Source of the DNA: Clostridiales bacterium
GTDB lineage: Bacteria > Bacillota > Clostridia > Christensenellales > Borkfalkiaceae
Reading direction: 5' to 3'
Assembly: GCA_015055615.1 (NCBI GenBank)
Contig: SVHT01000010.1
Location: 1-53,784, forward strand
DNA length: 53,784 bases
Shown here: piece by piece, positions 42,222 to 50,892 of the stretch
Position numbering within the stretch: position 1 is the stretch's first letter
Layout: each line of letters starts with the position of its first letter
The notes under the pieces: generated by a model
What the model was told of the DNA's origin: nothing
Databases searched by the model: none
What the model saw: only the letters and a program-made list of their open reading frames with translations
Position numbers and translations under genes: made by a program

Positions 42222-44248
42222 AAAAATGGTACGAGGGCGTATACCGTCGGCAGTTGACGGATATGCATATTCACGATTGCGACGATAAGTTTTTGTCGAA
42301 ATTTGACGCGGACGAGTATTACGAAAACCTCGTTCGCGCCAAAATCCAAAGCCCGATGATTTATCTGCAATCGCACGTGGGGCTTTGCAATTACCCCACC
42401 GAAACCGCGCGCACGCACGCTAAGTTTTTGCAGGGCGAAAATCAGATTAAAAAACTGATTGCAAAATGCAAAAACGGCGGTATGAAGGTCGTGGGCTATT
42501 ACAGCTTGATTTTCAATAATTGGGCAATCGAAAACCACCCCGAGTGGGAAATGCTGTACGCAGACGGCTCGACCTGGCGTGAGCATGGTCAACGGTACGG
42601 ACTTTGCTGTCCGAATAACCTTGCCTACCGCGAGTTTGTCAAAGTGCAAATCGATGAATTGGCGCGCGAGTTTAAAAATCTTGACGGCTTGTTCTTTGAT
42701 ATGCCCTATTGGGAAGTGGCGTGCCATTGCGAGGCTTGCCGTAAAAATTTCAAAGCAGAAACGGGTTACGATTTGCCCGAAAAAACCGATTGGAACGACC
42801 CCGTATGGCTCCGTTACGTCAAAGCACGCCAAGATTGGATGGTCGATTTCGTCCGTTTCGTCCGCGCGTATACCAACGAAAAAATGCCCGAAGTTACGGT
42901 GGAATTCAACTACGCCGCCGTTATCGGTTGCGATTGGCTGGGCGGTTCGACCGAGGGCATCAACGCCGAGTGCGAGTTCACGGGCGGAGATTTGTACGGC
43001 GATTTGTATTCCCACTCGTTTGCGGCGAAATACTACTACGGCGTGACCAACAATCAGCCTTTTGAGTACATGACCTGCCGTTGTGACAAAACCTTGCGCG
43101 AGCATACCATTACCAAACCGCAAAAGACGTTAGAGCGGGAAATTTTATTGACGGCGGCGCACCACGGCGCTTCGCTGATTATCGACGCGGTTGACCCCAT
43201 CGGTACGTTAGACAAGCGCGTTTACGAGCGCGTCGGCAACGCTTTTGCCCGCCAAATCCCCTTTGAACCGTACATGTCCAAGGGCAATTTGTACGCGGAA
43301 GTCGCCGTATATTTCGACAGCAAAACAATGTATGATAAAAAGGGCGGCGGAAAATATAACAAGACCTGCGCCGTCAATGCGGTACGCAGTCTTGTGGAGG
43401 CGCACGTGCCCACCGCCGTTATTTCCAACGGCAGTATGAAAAATTTGGACAAATACCAAATGATTATCGCGCCTTGTCTGCAAGATTTTGACAACGACGA
43501 GCCGTTGAAATTGATTGATTACGTCAAAAACGGCGGTACGCTGTATCTTTCGGGCAAGTCGGATTCCCGCCTTATCAAAGAATTTTTCGGCGGTAACATC
43601 GTGGGCGAAACCTACGGCGACGAACCCTACACAGGCGTACAGCTGGGCGCGCGCGTATATATGTCCCCGACGGAAAGCGCGGGCGATTTGTTTGGCGAAT
43701 TCAATGCCCAATACCCCATGCCCCTGACCTATTATCTGCCCCTTATGGAAGGCGCGCAAGGCGACGTAAAAGCGACGGTGGCTCTGCCCTATGCCGCCCC
43801 CGACAGCAATTACACCTTTGCCTCTATTCACTCCTGCCCTCCTTGGCAAAACACCGAATATCCCGCTTTTATCGAACGCAGTTACGGTAAGGGCAAGGTG
43901 ATTTGGTGCGCGGCGGAAATCGAATACGACGAACGCGAGGCGTTCAAAGCTCTGTTTAAGAAAATCGTAAACGATACTATCGTGAAAAAGTACGATTGCA
44001 ATGCGGGGCGCGCCATCGAGTGCGTTGTCTTTGAAGACAAGGATTGCACGCTCGTTTCCCTTTGCGATTTGCAATACGACGAAACCAAAACAAGCGGAAC
44101 TATCCCCTTCTCGTTTAAAGCGACAAGAAAGCCCAAGTCCATTAAAAACGTCGGCAGCGGTAAAAAATTGCGTTTTCGCTTTAAGGACGGGGTATGCTCG
44201 ACGAGCTTATCCGTGGACGATTTTGCGATGTTTGAAATCACGCTTTAA
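42218..44248 (+). CDS. Putative glycoside hydrolase (GHL6-like) with beta-galactosidase trimerisation-type domain
   Basis: 676 residues without a signal peptide. The N-terminal TIM barrel resembles the GHL6 family (PF14871): DMHIHDCDDKFLSKFD at the start, GYYSLIFNNWAIENHPEW, LFFDMPYWEVACHCEACRKNF with a plausible catalytic aspartate, and VEFNYAAVIGCDW. From about 360 there is a flavodoxin-like domain of the beta-galactosidase trimerisation type (VISNGSMKNLDKYQMIIAP ... YVKNGGTLYLSGKSD), then a C-terminal beta domain. It is the last gene of the operon and translationally coupled to the cupin gene. Related proteins occur with fucosidase/galactosidase loci, but the substrate is unknown. Confidence 0.75.
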   Translation: MKKWYEGVYRRQLTDMHIHDCDDKFLSKFDADEYYENLVRAKIQSPMIYLQSHVGLCNYPTETARTHAKFLQGENQIKKLIAKCKNGGMKVVGYYSLIFNNWAIENHPEWEMLYADGSTWREHGQRYGLCCPNNLAYREFVKVQIDELAREFKNLDGLFFDMPYWEVACHCEACRKNFKAETGYDLPEKTDWNDPVWLRYVKARQDWMVDFVRFVRAYTNEKMPEVTVEFNYAAVIGCDWLGGSTEGINAECEFTGGDLYGDLYSHSFAAKYYYGVTNNQPFEYMTCRCDKTLREHTITKPQKTLEREILLTAAHHGASLIIDAVDPIGTLDKRVYERVGNAFARQIPFEPYMSKGNLYAEVAVYFDSKTMYDKKGGGKYNKTCAVNAVRSLVEAHVPTAVISNGSMKNLDKYQMIIAPCLQDFDNDEPLKLIDYVKNGGTLYLSGKSDSRLIKEFFGGNIVGETYGDEPYTGVQLGARVYMSPTESAGDLFGEFNAQYPMPLTYYLPLMEGAQGDVKATVALPYAAPDSNYTFASIHSCPPWQNTEYPAFIERSYGKGKVIWCAAEIEYDEREAFKALFKKIVNDTIVKKYDCNAGRAIECVVFEDKDCTLVSLCDLQYDETKTSGTIPFSFKATRKPKSIKNVGSGKKLRFRFKDGVCSTSLSVDDFAMFEITL

Positions 44249-44272
44249 CCGTCAACAACGTTATAACCGCAT

Positions 44273-44303
44273 AAAAAAAGCACCTTTTTAGGTGCTTTTT
44301 CTT
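44273..44303. terminator. Bidirectional terminator
   Basis: The stem AAAAAGCACCT / AGGTGCTTTTT lies between convergent genes, with T-runs on both strands. Confidence 0.85.
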
Positions 44304-44305
44304 TT

Positions 44306-46414
44306 TTATTTTTGCAAGTGCACTTTTAGTTTTCCGCTCGATTTATACGTAACGGCAACTTCGCCGTTTTGATAACGGTATGCCACCCTAAGCGTACCGC
44401 TTGGCAAGCGCAGTTTCGCGCGGATAAACCCAATGCCGTCAATGTATTTTGGCGAGAGCGTGACGTTTGCAAAACCCGCGTCCGCCTGCAAACCGAGCAA
44501 GCCGTAAAAGAGTTGCTTTATACAAGCGCCAAACATGGGATGATTGTGCGAAACTTCCCCTTTCCACGTTTCCCAAAGCGTCGTTGCGCCTTGTTTGCGC
44601 ATGTACCCAAACGATGGATATTCTTCATGGGAAAGGAGTTTGTAAAGGAGCTGAACTTCGCCGATTTTTGCCAAATATTCCGTCAAAATATCCGTACCGA
44701 AAATCCCCGTATCAAACGCGCCGAGCTTTTCGTATTTTCGTAAAAGATTGGTTTTCGTTCTTTCGTCACCCAACCCGATAAGCAACGCAAATGCGTTTGC
44801 TCCCTGCACGTTTTCACAAAAATCCCCCGTAGCATGGTCGAAATACGCGCTTTTAAGGGCTAATTTCTTGCGCGCAATCTCTTCGCAAAAATCCGTTTTT
44901 TCGCCAATCAAACCGCCGATTTCTTGCGCAAGTTCCATACAACGAACGTAGTAGAAGGTATTGACGAACGGCTCGGGAAGGGCGACCTTATCCGGCGTAC
45001 ACCAATCCCCCAAGCACCAACCTTTTTCCCGCTCTTTGACGACTAAATCGCCCTCGCAGAAAGTTTCCATGCACCGCAAATACGCCAACATATTCGCGTA
45101 ATACTTTTTCAAAATCTTTTTATCGTTATAAACTTTATAATAAGCGTACGGCACGAGCACCATTGCTCCGCCCCACCCCCCGGGGCCACCGCCACCGCCA
45201 AAAAAGGGCGCTGTATGTTGTACGTGCCCGCTGTTTACGTCCTGGCAATCGGCAATATCCCGTATCCATTTTTCATAAAAGGAACGGCTATCAAACAGCA
45301 TCATCACGGTTTCCGCCGTCAACTGACCGTCACCCGTATACCCAAGCCGTTCTCTATGCGGACAATCGGAGGGCACGCCTCCGTGCATATTCCCCCGTTG
45401 CGTGCGGATAAAGGCGTCAAACAGCCAGTTGATATTCTCGTTTCCGCAGGTAAATTCCGCCGTCGCTTTCACTTTCGCGCAAACAAACCAAGCCTCCACG
45501 TTTTCCACTTCGCCAAAAATTTCAGCGTAGCGGAACCCCGCCCAAGTAAACCACGGATGCACAGCTCTCCCTTGCGCGTTTTTATATACGCAATCGGGAA
45601 CGAGCCAATCTCCACCCGTCGTGGAAAAATCGAGATTGCCGTTTTGGTCCAATACTTCGGCGTGACGCACCTTGACAAGGGAGGATTTTGCCGTAAAGCA
45701 AACGAACCCCGAAATATTTTCCCCAAAATCATACAAAGCGCTTTCGGCGGTTTTCCGTATCAATTTCGGCTGTATTATCTTATATACGCCGTCATTTTTA
45801 CTCCGCTGTTTTAAAAGCTTTGCTTTTGGCGACGCAACCACGCGCACGGACGAGCCTTTTTTTACACCCTTTCCGCTTTCCAAAAGCGCAAAATCAAACG
45901 CCGCGTAATCTTGTACTTCCCCAAAAAAGAGATTATTCTCTTCAATAAAGCTATGGAATACGCTCTCCGTTCCGTCCGAATATACTCTGCGCGTGTTCCC
46001 GTCCTCTTTTATCCGCAAATCGTAGCGGAGCAAAAGCTCTTCGCCAAACCACGTATTTCCCTCGCAATTTCGCTGTTTTTGGCGGTAAAAACCGTTGCCA
46101 AGGAGCACCGCCAACACGTTTTTGCCCTCTTTTAAATACGCCGTAATATCGTGGGTATTATAATAGATTGTGTGTGAAGTTTTATCGGGGAGCGGATAGG
46201 CAAATCCCGTAAAATCGCGGTCGGAATAATCGGAAACGGCAGGTTTGAAAAATTCATCTCCCACCCGTTTTCCGTTGATAAAAAGTTCGTAATACCCCAA
46301 ACCGCAAATATCGATAACCGCTTTTTGCGCCTTGTTCGCCGTAAACGTTTTTATGATTAGCGGCGCGGAAAATTCTTTCCCGCAACCGAGCCATTTTGCT
46401 TGTTTACAAAACAT
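44306..46414 (-). CDS. Alpha-L-rhamnosidase, GH78
   Basis: 702 residues, intracellular. A lectin-like N-terminal domain (GYYELFINGKRVGDEFFKP, typical of GH78) leads to further beta domains. The (alpha/alpha)6 barrel contains DCPHRERLGYTGDGQ (D350, E355, D362 as the expected catalytic region) and a later WETWKG. A C-terminal beta-sandwich follows (SGTLRVAYRYQNGEVAV). It should cleave terminal alpha-L-rhamnose. I start at the ATG at 46414, 19 codons inside the longest frame, because the promoter at 46450-46478 would begin transcription after the longer start. It is a single gene with its own strong promoter, convergent with the GHL6-like operon. Confidence 0.9.
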   Translation of the reverse strand: MFCKQAKWLGCGKEFSAPLIIKTFTANKAQKAVIDICGLGYYELFINGKRVGDEFFKPAVSDYSDRDFTGFAYPLPDKTSHTIYYNTHDITAYLKEGKNVLAVLLGNGFYRQKQRNCEGNTWFGEELLLRYDLRIKEDGNTRRVYSDGTESVFHSFIEENNLFFGEVQDYAAFDFALLESGKGVKKGSSVRVVASPKAKLLKQRSKNDGVYKIIQPKLIRKTAESALYDFGENISGFVCFTAKSSLVKVRHAEVLDQNGNLDFSTTGGDWLVPDCVYKNAQGRAVHPWFTWAGFRYAEIFGEVENVEAWFVCAKVKATAEFTCGNENINWLFDAFIRTQRGNMHGGVPSDCPHRERLGYTGDGQLTAETVMMLFDSRSFYEKWIRDIADCQDVNSGHVQHTAPFFGGGGGPGGWGGAMVLVPYAYYKVYNDKKILKKYYANMLAYLRCMETFCEGDLVVKEREKGWCLGDWCTPDKVALPEPFVNTFYYVRCMELAQEIGGLIGEKTDFCEEIARKKLALKSAYFDHATGDFCENVQGANAFALLIGLGDERTKTNLLRKYEKLGAFDTGIFGTDILTEYLAKIGEVQLLYKLLSHEEYPSFGYMRKQGATTLWETWKGEVSHNHPMFGACIKQLFYGLLGLQADAGFANVTLSPKYIDGIGFIRAKLRLPSGTLRVAYRYQNGEVAVTYKSSGKLKVHLQK

Positions 46415-46449
46415 TGTATTGTTCCCCACTCCGTGTTGATTATTGTCGA

Positions 46450-46478
46450 TATTATACCACACAAAAAACACAGTTGCA
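46450..46478 (-). promoter_or_regulatory. Promoter of the GH78 rhamnosidase gene
   Basis: -35 TTGCAA (46473-46478), a 17-bp spacer and -10 TATAAT (46450-46455). Confidence 0.8.
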
Positions 46479-46554
46479 ATATCTTTTTGAAAAATATTTT
46501 CACCTTTTTCTCAAACGTATCACGCGCGCAAACACCATACCCAAGGCATAAAAT

Positions 46555-46580
46555 AAAGTACTCTCAAAGGGAGTACTTTT
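46555..46580 (-). terminator. Terminator of the ribokinase operon
   Basis: The perfect stem AAAGTACTC / GAGTACTTT has a 7-nt loop and lies just after the ribokinase stop. Confidence 0.75.
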
Positions 46581-46584
46581 GCGC

Positions 46585-47457
46585 TTATTCGCTATATTTT
46601 TCCACCTCTTTTTCGGTAGGAATAGACGGTTGCGCGCCCTTCTTCGTACACGCAAGCGTTGCCGCTTTGCTACCGAACGCCGCTGCCGCTTCCACGCCGT
46701 CGCCATCAGCCAAACGCGCCGCCATACCGCCGCACAGCGTATCCCCCGCCGCCGTAGTATCTACGGCGGTTATTTGCATACACGGATATACACTTTCACC
46801 GTTTTTCGTGACGATTTTATACCCTTTTTCACCGAGCGTAACGATTAAATTCGCCTGCGTTTCCGCCAAAATTTTATCCGCGCCGCCAAGGATTTCCAGC
46901 TCCGTTTCGTTGGGGATAATCCAATCGCAATATTGCAAATATTCCAACACCGCCACGTTTGCGGGTGCGGGATTGAGCAAAACGAGCATACCTTTTTCCT
47001 TTGCCCTACGCAAGCCGTAGCCCACCACGTCTATCGGGTTTTCGAGCTGCGTTAAATACACGTCCCCCGCCCTTGCGTCCCGCAAAAAAACGTCGATATC
47101 CGTTTTCGTTAGACAAGCGTTCGCGCCCGCGTCCAGAATAATGCGGTTTTCCCCGCCCGTCACGACGATAACCGCCGTACCCGTAGACACGCCCGTCACC
47201 GTCCGCACATGCGAAACGTCCACGCCTTCCGCTTGGAACGCTTTTACGCTCTCCGTGCCGAACAAATCGTCGCCAACACAGCCACACATTTTAACGTTAC
47301 CGCCAAGACGGCTCGCCGCGACGGCTTGGTTCGCACCCTTACCACCCCGCGCCGTAAAAAAACCACTACCCGCCAGTGTTTCACCGCCCGACGGCATATA
47401 GGGCGCGGAAATTACGAAGTCCGTATTGATACTGCCAACAATAAAAATTCTTTTCAT
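46585..47457 (-). CDS. rbsK: Ribokinase (PfkB family)
   Basis: 290 residues. PfkB signatures: GSINTDFV at the start, GGKGANQAVAASRLGG (sugar-binding glycine motif), LNPAPAN, IIPNETE, and the anion-hole/catalytic motif TTAAGDTLCGG with the base aspartate just before (AVDTTAAGD). It phosphorylates ribose or a close pentose or nucleoside. The gene follows the XRE-ARH fusion after 33 nt. Ribose released from an ADP-ribose-type or nucleoside substrate is therefore the logical feed, although another pentose is possible. Confidence 0.87.
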   Translation of the reverse strand: MKRIFIVGSINTDFVISAPYMPSGGETLAGSGFFTARGGKGANQAVAASRLGGNVKMCGCVGDDLFGTESVKAFQAEGVDVSHVRTVTGVSTGTAVIVVTGGENRIILDAGANACLTKTDIDVFLRDARAGDVYLTQLENPIDVVGYGLRRAKEKGMLVLLNPAPANVAVLEYLQYCDWIIPNETELEILGGADKILAETQANLIVTLGEKGYKIVTKNGESVYPCMQITAVDTTAAGDTLCGGMAARLADGDGVEAAAAFGSKAATLACTKKGAQPSIPTEKEVEKYSE

Positions 47458-47490
47458 CCTTCACCTCTTATGCACCGTCGCGCGCGGAGT

Positions 47491-49068
47491 TTATTTTGCG
47501 TTGATATGCTCCATCGTCAATTTTGCTCTCTCCGAAATCTTCACCTTATCTATCCCGAAAATATTCGTATACAGCGTGTCATTGATAGGCTTTTTCCAAT
47601 ATTCGGGGATAGCATGAATTCCGTTCGCCATGCCTAGAACCGAGCCTACCGTCGCTCCGTTGCAATCGGTATCAAAGCCCGTTTCAACCGACATACAAAT
47701 CGACTTACCATATTCCCCTTTGCCATATAACAAAGACGCGACGACAATCATTGCGTTCGGATGCGTGTGACACCAATCGTTCGTGTATTCGTCGTAGCGT
47801 TCGTGAATCATAGCAAAACAATCCTTCTGCGAAACACCGCTACGGTACGCATCCACCACGCGCATAATTTCTTCGTAAAAGCGGGACGTATAGGGGATTT
47901 CCGCCAAACCGCCCAAAACAATCTGCTCGATGTCGTTGGTCGTAGCCGCTATCGCGAGCATTGCCGCCACGAACATTTCCCCGTAAATCCCGTTTTTAAC
48001 GTGGGAAATCGAAGCATCTCTAAACGCCATTTCCGCCGCCAATTCGGGGTTACCAGGATTGATATACCCAAAATAATCCCCTCGGATTTGCGCGCCTATC
48101 CACTCCCTATACGGGTTTTGGTAGATAGCCGATTCGGGGGGAGCAAAGCCTTTGACGAAGTTACAAAACGCCACGCGCTCCGCAGTACAATAGGCGTCCT
48201 TCGGTTGATATTTTAACCAAGCCGCCGCAACGTCGTACGACGTAAAATCCTTACCGCACGTACGGATAATTTCCTGCGCCAAAACCACGTAGTTCATATC
48301 GTCGTCCGCAGGCATACCGTCGATTTCGTCCGCGTACGGTCTGCTCTTGAAATTGAAAACGTATTTATCGAGGTCCTGCCCTTCCAAATCCGTTCTGTAC
48401 AGATAACGGTGCATAGGGTAATTGCCCGCATTTTGAAGGACGGGAACAAGCTCGTTCGTGCGCGCGGCTTCAACGGTTTTGCCAAGCATACAACCGCAGG
48501 TCCTGCCCATCCACGCCCCGTGAATTTTGTCTTCCAAACCCTTTTTATCATAGCTGTAAACGCGGTTGGCATTTTTACGCAGCGCCTTGATTTTGTCAAG
48601 CTCGGACGGCTCCGTGTACGGATACCCTTCTTTTTGCTTTGCCGAAACCACGATATCGAACAAAACGTCGCCCAGCTTTTTCTTGATTTCGCCCTTGGGC
48701 AGGCGGGACGCCGCGTAAAAAATCTCTTTGTAACGCTCCACGTCCAAACCTTCGGCAAGCGACTGCTCATATTCTATCGTTAAATCGGCGGGGTAAAATT
48801 CCCAATCCTGAATATTTTGATATTGCGGTTTTATCGGACGAAATTTACCCATTTCTTCGACGACGCGGTTGTCGTTGCCCAAAATCAGCGCGTCTAACGA
48901 CACGTCGAAATATTTGGAAATCGCAATGATTTTGTCCAAATCGGGAGTCGAAAGCCCGCTTTCCCACTTTTGCACCGCTTGCTGTGATACGCCGAAGACT
49001 TCTGAAAATTGCGCCTGCGTCAATTTTGCTTCGTTCCTGAGTCTGTTAATGATACGCCCTATTTCCAT
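47491..49068 (-). CDS. XRE-type DNA-binding domain fused to an ADP-ribosylglycohydrolase-family domain
   Basis: 525 residues. Residues 1-65 are a Cro/C1-type helix-turn-helix (LTQAQFSEVFGVSQQAVQKWESG). A linker of about 110 residues leads to an ADP-ribosylglycohydrolase domain (PF03747, about 180-510) with GAWMGRTCGCMLGK, ADDDMNYVVLAQE (metal-binding Asp cluster), NGIYGEMFVAA and GFDTDCNGATVGSVLG (second metal cluster). Both metal motifs look intact. The family removes ADP-ribose from proteins or cleaves related N-glycosides. Joined to a repressor-like domain, it could be a ligand-responsive or enzymatic regulator. A perfect 12-bp direct repeat flanks its own -10 box. GGGGGC precedes the ATG; rbsK follows. 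Confidence 0.85.
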   Translation of the reverse strand: MEIGRIINRLRNEAKLTQAQFSEVFGVSQQAVQKWESGLSTPDLDKIIAISKYFDVSLDALILGNDNRVVEEMGKFRPIKPQYQNIQDWEFYPADLTIEYEQSLAEGLDVERYKEIFYAASRLPKGEIKKKLGDVLFDIVVSAKQKEGYPYTEPSELDKIKALRKNANRVYSYDKKGLEDKIHGAWMGRTCGCMLGKTVEAARTNELVPVLQNAGNYPMHRYLYRTDLEGQDLDKYVFNFKSRPYADEIDGMPADDDMNYVVLAQEIIRTCGKDFTSYDVAAAWLKYQPKDAYCTAERVAFCNFVKGFAPPESAIYQNPYREWIGAQIRGDYFGYINPGNPELAAEMAFRDASISHVKNGIYGEMFVAAMLAIAATTNDIEQIVLGGLAEIPYTSRFYEEIMRVVDAYRSGVSQKDCFAMIHERYDEYTNDWCHTHPNAMIVVASLLYGKGEYGKSICMSVETGFDTDCNGATVGSVLGMANGIHAIPEYWKKPINDTLYTNIFGIDKVKISERAKLTMEHINAK

Positions 49069-49075
49069 AATAGCC

Positions 49076-49127
49076 CCCGTAAAAAATTGCTTTTTTCTAT
49101 TATATTTGCCTTCCCGTAAAAAATCAA
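49076..49127 (-). promoter_or_regulatory. Promoter with 12-bp direct-repeat operator of the XRE-ARH gene
   Basis: -35 TTGATT (49122-49127), 17-bp spacer, -10 TATAAT (49099-49104). CCCGTAAAAAAT occurs exactly at 49076-49087 and 49113-49124 (plus-strand reading, 37-bp period), one copy in the spacer/-35 and the other at the ribosome site. This fits autorepression by the encoded XRE domain. Confidence 0.7.
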
Positions 49128-49183
49128 GCGTTTCCTATTTGTTTTATATACAACCGCAGGTTGTTATGCGATTTGCTGCCATC

Positions 49184-49224
49184 CACGCGCAAAAACGCAC
49201 CCCGCCAAGGGGTGCGTTCGCGTG
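49184..49224 (-). terminator. Clamped terminator after the ASRT gene
   Basis: The inner stem ACGCACCCC / GGGGTGCGT (49195-49217) carries a TTTTT tail on the minus strand. An outer stem, CACGCG / CGCGTG, encloses it. A sister structure lies at 53599-53635. Confidence 0.7.
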
Positions 49225-49294
49225 TGTTGTATGACTTATCCTGACCCTTTATGGTTTTGAGTTTGAACTTGAACCCAACCAACCATGCAAGATA

Positions 49295-49660
49295 TTAAAA
49301 TCCGTATCCAGCAGGGCTATAATACGCCATATTCGTTTGTCTTACGTCTAAACGGCCAAAGCAAGCCACTACGGGTACGTCGGAAATAACGTGGATTGCA
49401 TATTGTCCATAAGGAATTTGATACCCCTCTTTGCCGATAGGCTTATCTAAACGCAAGCAAGTCGTGCGTTCTGCGTTTAAATCAATCGTAATATTGTCAT
49501 AGGGCGGTTTATCTTCAAACAAGATTTTAATGCGAATTTTTGCGTCCTTCTTGGAAACATTGGTAATCATCAACGCTTCATGACCAGGAAAGTCGGGATT
49601 ATCCCCCTTGGGAGGCAAATCACCATCACAAAAAACCCAATTCTTTTTGCCGTATTCCAT
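49295..49660 (-). CDS. ASRT-family protein (sensory rhodopsin transducer-like beta-sandwich)
   Basis: 121 residues, full length for the Anabaena sensory rhodopsin transducer family (PF07100). The family phrases are plain: KNWVFCDGDLPPKGDN, GHEALMITNVS, ILFEDKPPYDN, LNAERTTCLRLDKP, IPYGQYAIHVISDVPVVACFGRLD. These proteins form tetramers. Outside cyanobacteria they occur beside sugar-catabolic genes, where a ligand-binding regulatory role has been proposed. No rhodopsin gene is present, so the phototransduction role does not apply. AAAGGAG precedes the ATG; it is the last gene of the M81-M24-ASRT operon. Confidence 0.85.
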   Translation of the reverse strand: MEYGKKNWVFCDGDLPPKGDNPDFPGHEALMITNVSKKDAKIRIKILFEDKPPYDNITIDLNAERTTCLRLDKPIGKEGYQIPYGQYAIHVISDVPVVACFGRLDVRQTNMAYYSPAGYGF

Positions 49661-49681
49661 AATTTATTTCTCCTTTAATTT

Positions 49682-50854
49682 TTATTTTACATAATTGAAT
49701 AATTCTTCTTCAAATTCAGGACACAAGGGTTCCGCGCCGTTTTCCGTAATTACGTAGCAGGTTTCCACACGCAAACCGTGAAGCGTAGGATGCCCGAAGA
49801 AAGATACGTCTACGTTGACAATCATGTTCTTTTCCAACGCGTCGTCGCTGTTCGGTCCAAAGAAAGGTGCTTCCGCTTCCATAAGCCCCATCGTATGCGC
49901 GAAAGGACATACCAAATACTTCAAATAACCGCCCTTGTCGTAAAGCTCTCTGCCCACCTTGTCAATTTCTCTACCCGTGTTGCCGATTTTCAGCATACTC
50001 TTGGTGAGCTTCATAACCTCAATCATATCGATGAGGCACTTTCTCTGCTCGGGAGTATATTCGCCGCTTACGGGGACGGTATGGCCGAACGTACCCGCAT
50101 AGCCGTTGATGCGGGGCGCAATACCGAGCATTACCATTTCGCCGTTTTCCATAACCTTATTCGTTGCCGTAGGAACGACTGCGTTAGAACGGATACCGCT
50201 GCCGACAATCGTTCTGTATGCAAAGCTGTCCGCACCGTTTTCACGGCAAACCGCTTCACCCGCAGCCGCAACTTCGTATTCCTTATTGCCAGCCTTGACC
50301 TTTGCCGCCATTGCCTTATACGCCTTGCAAGCAAGCTGCGTAGCTTGACGCGCTTGTTCTACTTCCCAATCGCTCTTGACGTAACGGAATTTAAGGTAAT
50401 CGTCCGTCAAATCTACAATTTCGCAGCCCTCAAAGCCTGCAACCAAATCCTGATGTACCGCGTAAGGCATATCCGTCGTGCCGACAAGCCCTACTCTCTT
50501 TACGGGGAATTTTTGGGAAAGCTCCGCAAACAAATCGCTAAAGCTAATGATGGTCGCCAAAGGATATTCTTCATCGGGAACCATGAATACGGGGAAACAA
50601 CGAACGTCTGTGATTGCCGAGTCTTGCTTTGCGAAAGGTTCGCTTTCAGGTCCGCCGAGAAGCATCGTCGTTCCATCGCGGCCTACCAAAACCGCGCCCT
50701 TTTCAAACTGACCGCACCAGCCTGTCAAATACCAACCGTTTGCCACGTTCAATTCATCAAAATAGATAATTGCAATGTCTACGTCCTTCTCATTAAGAAG
50801 CTTCACCACTTTTGCAACTCTGTTTTCCGTTTCCTGTTTGTTGTAATAAGCCAT
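49682..50854 (-). CDS. M24 (pita-bread fold) peptidase-family protein with altered metal site
   Basis: 390 residues. An N-terminal creatinase/prolidase domain (about 10-160) precedes the C-terminal pita-bread domain. In active metallopeptidases the latter carries five ligands, D-D-H-E-E. Here the two aspartate positions read MLGIAPRINGYAGTFGHT (about 242-259), so both are lost, while H320 (FAHTMGL) and E364 (RVETC) remain and the first Glu position is VDV. That pattern is closer to metal-independent creatinase-type amidinohydrolases than to Xaa-Pro aminopeptidases. AGGAG precedes the ATG. It lies between the M81 and ASRT genes; a non-peptide C-N substrate is plausible. Confidence 0.8.
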   Translation of the reverse strand: MAYYNKQETENRVAKVVKLLNEKDVDIAIIYFDELNVANGWYLTGWCGQFEKGAVLVGRDGTTMLLGGPESEPFAKQDSAITDVRCFPVFMVPDEEYPLATIISFSDLFAELSQKFPVKRVGLVGTTDMPYAVHQDLVAGFEGCEIVDLTDDYLKFRYVKSDWEVEQARQATQLACKAYKAMAAKVKAGNKEYEVAAAGEAVCRENGADSFAYRTIVGSGIRSNAVVPTATNKVMENGEMVMLGIAPRINGYAGTFGHTVPVSGEYTPEQRKCLIDMIEVMKLTKSMLKIGNTGREIDKVGRELYDKGGYLKYLVCPFAHTMGLMEAEAPFFGPNSDDALEKNMIVNVDVSFFGHPTLHGLRVETCYVITENGAEPLCPEFEEELFNYVK

Positions 50855-50892
50855 TTTATATATCTCCTATTTTTTATTATTTCCTTTTTGTT

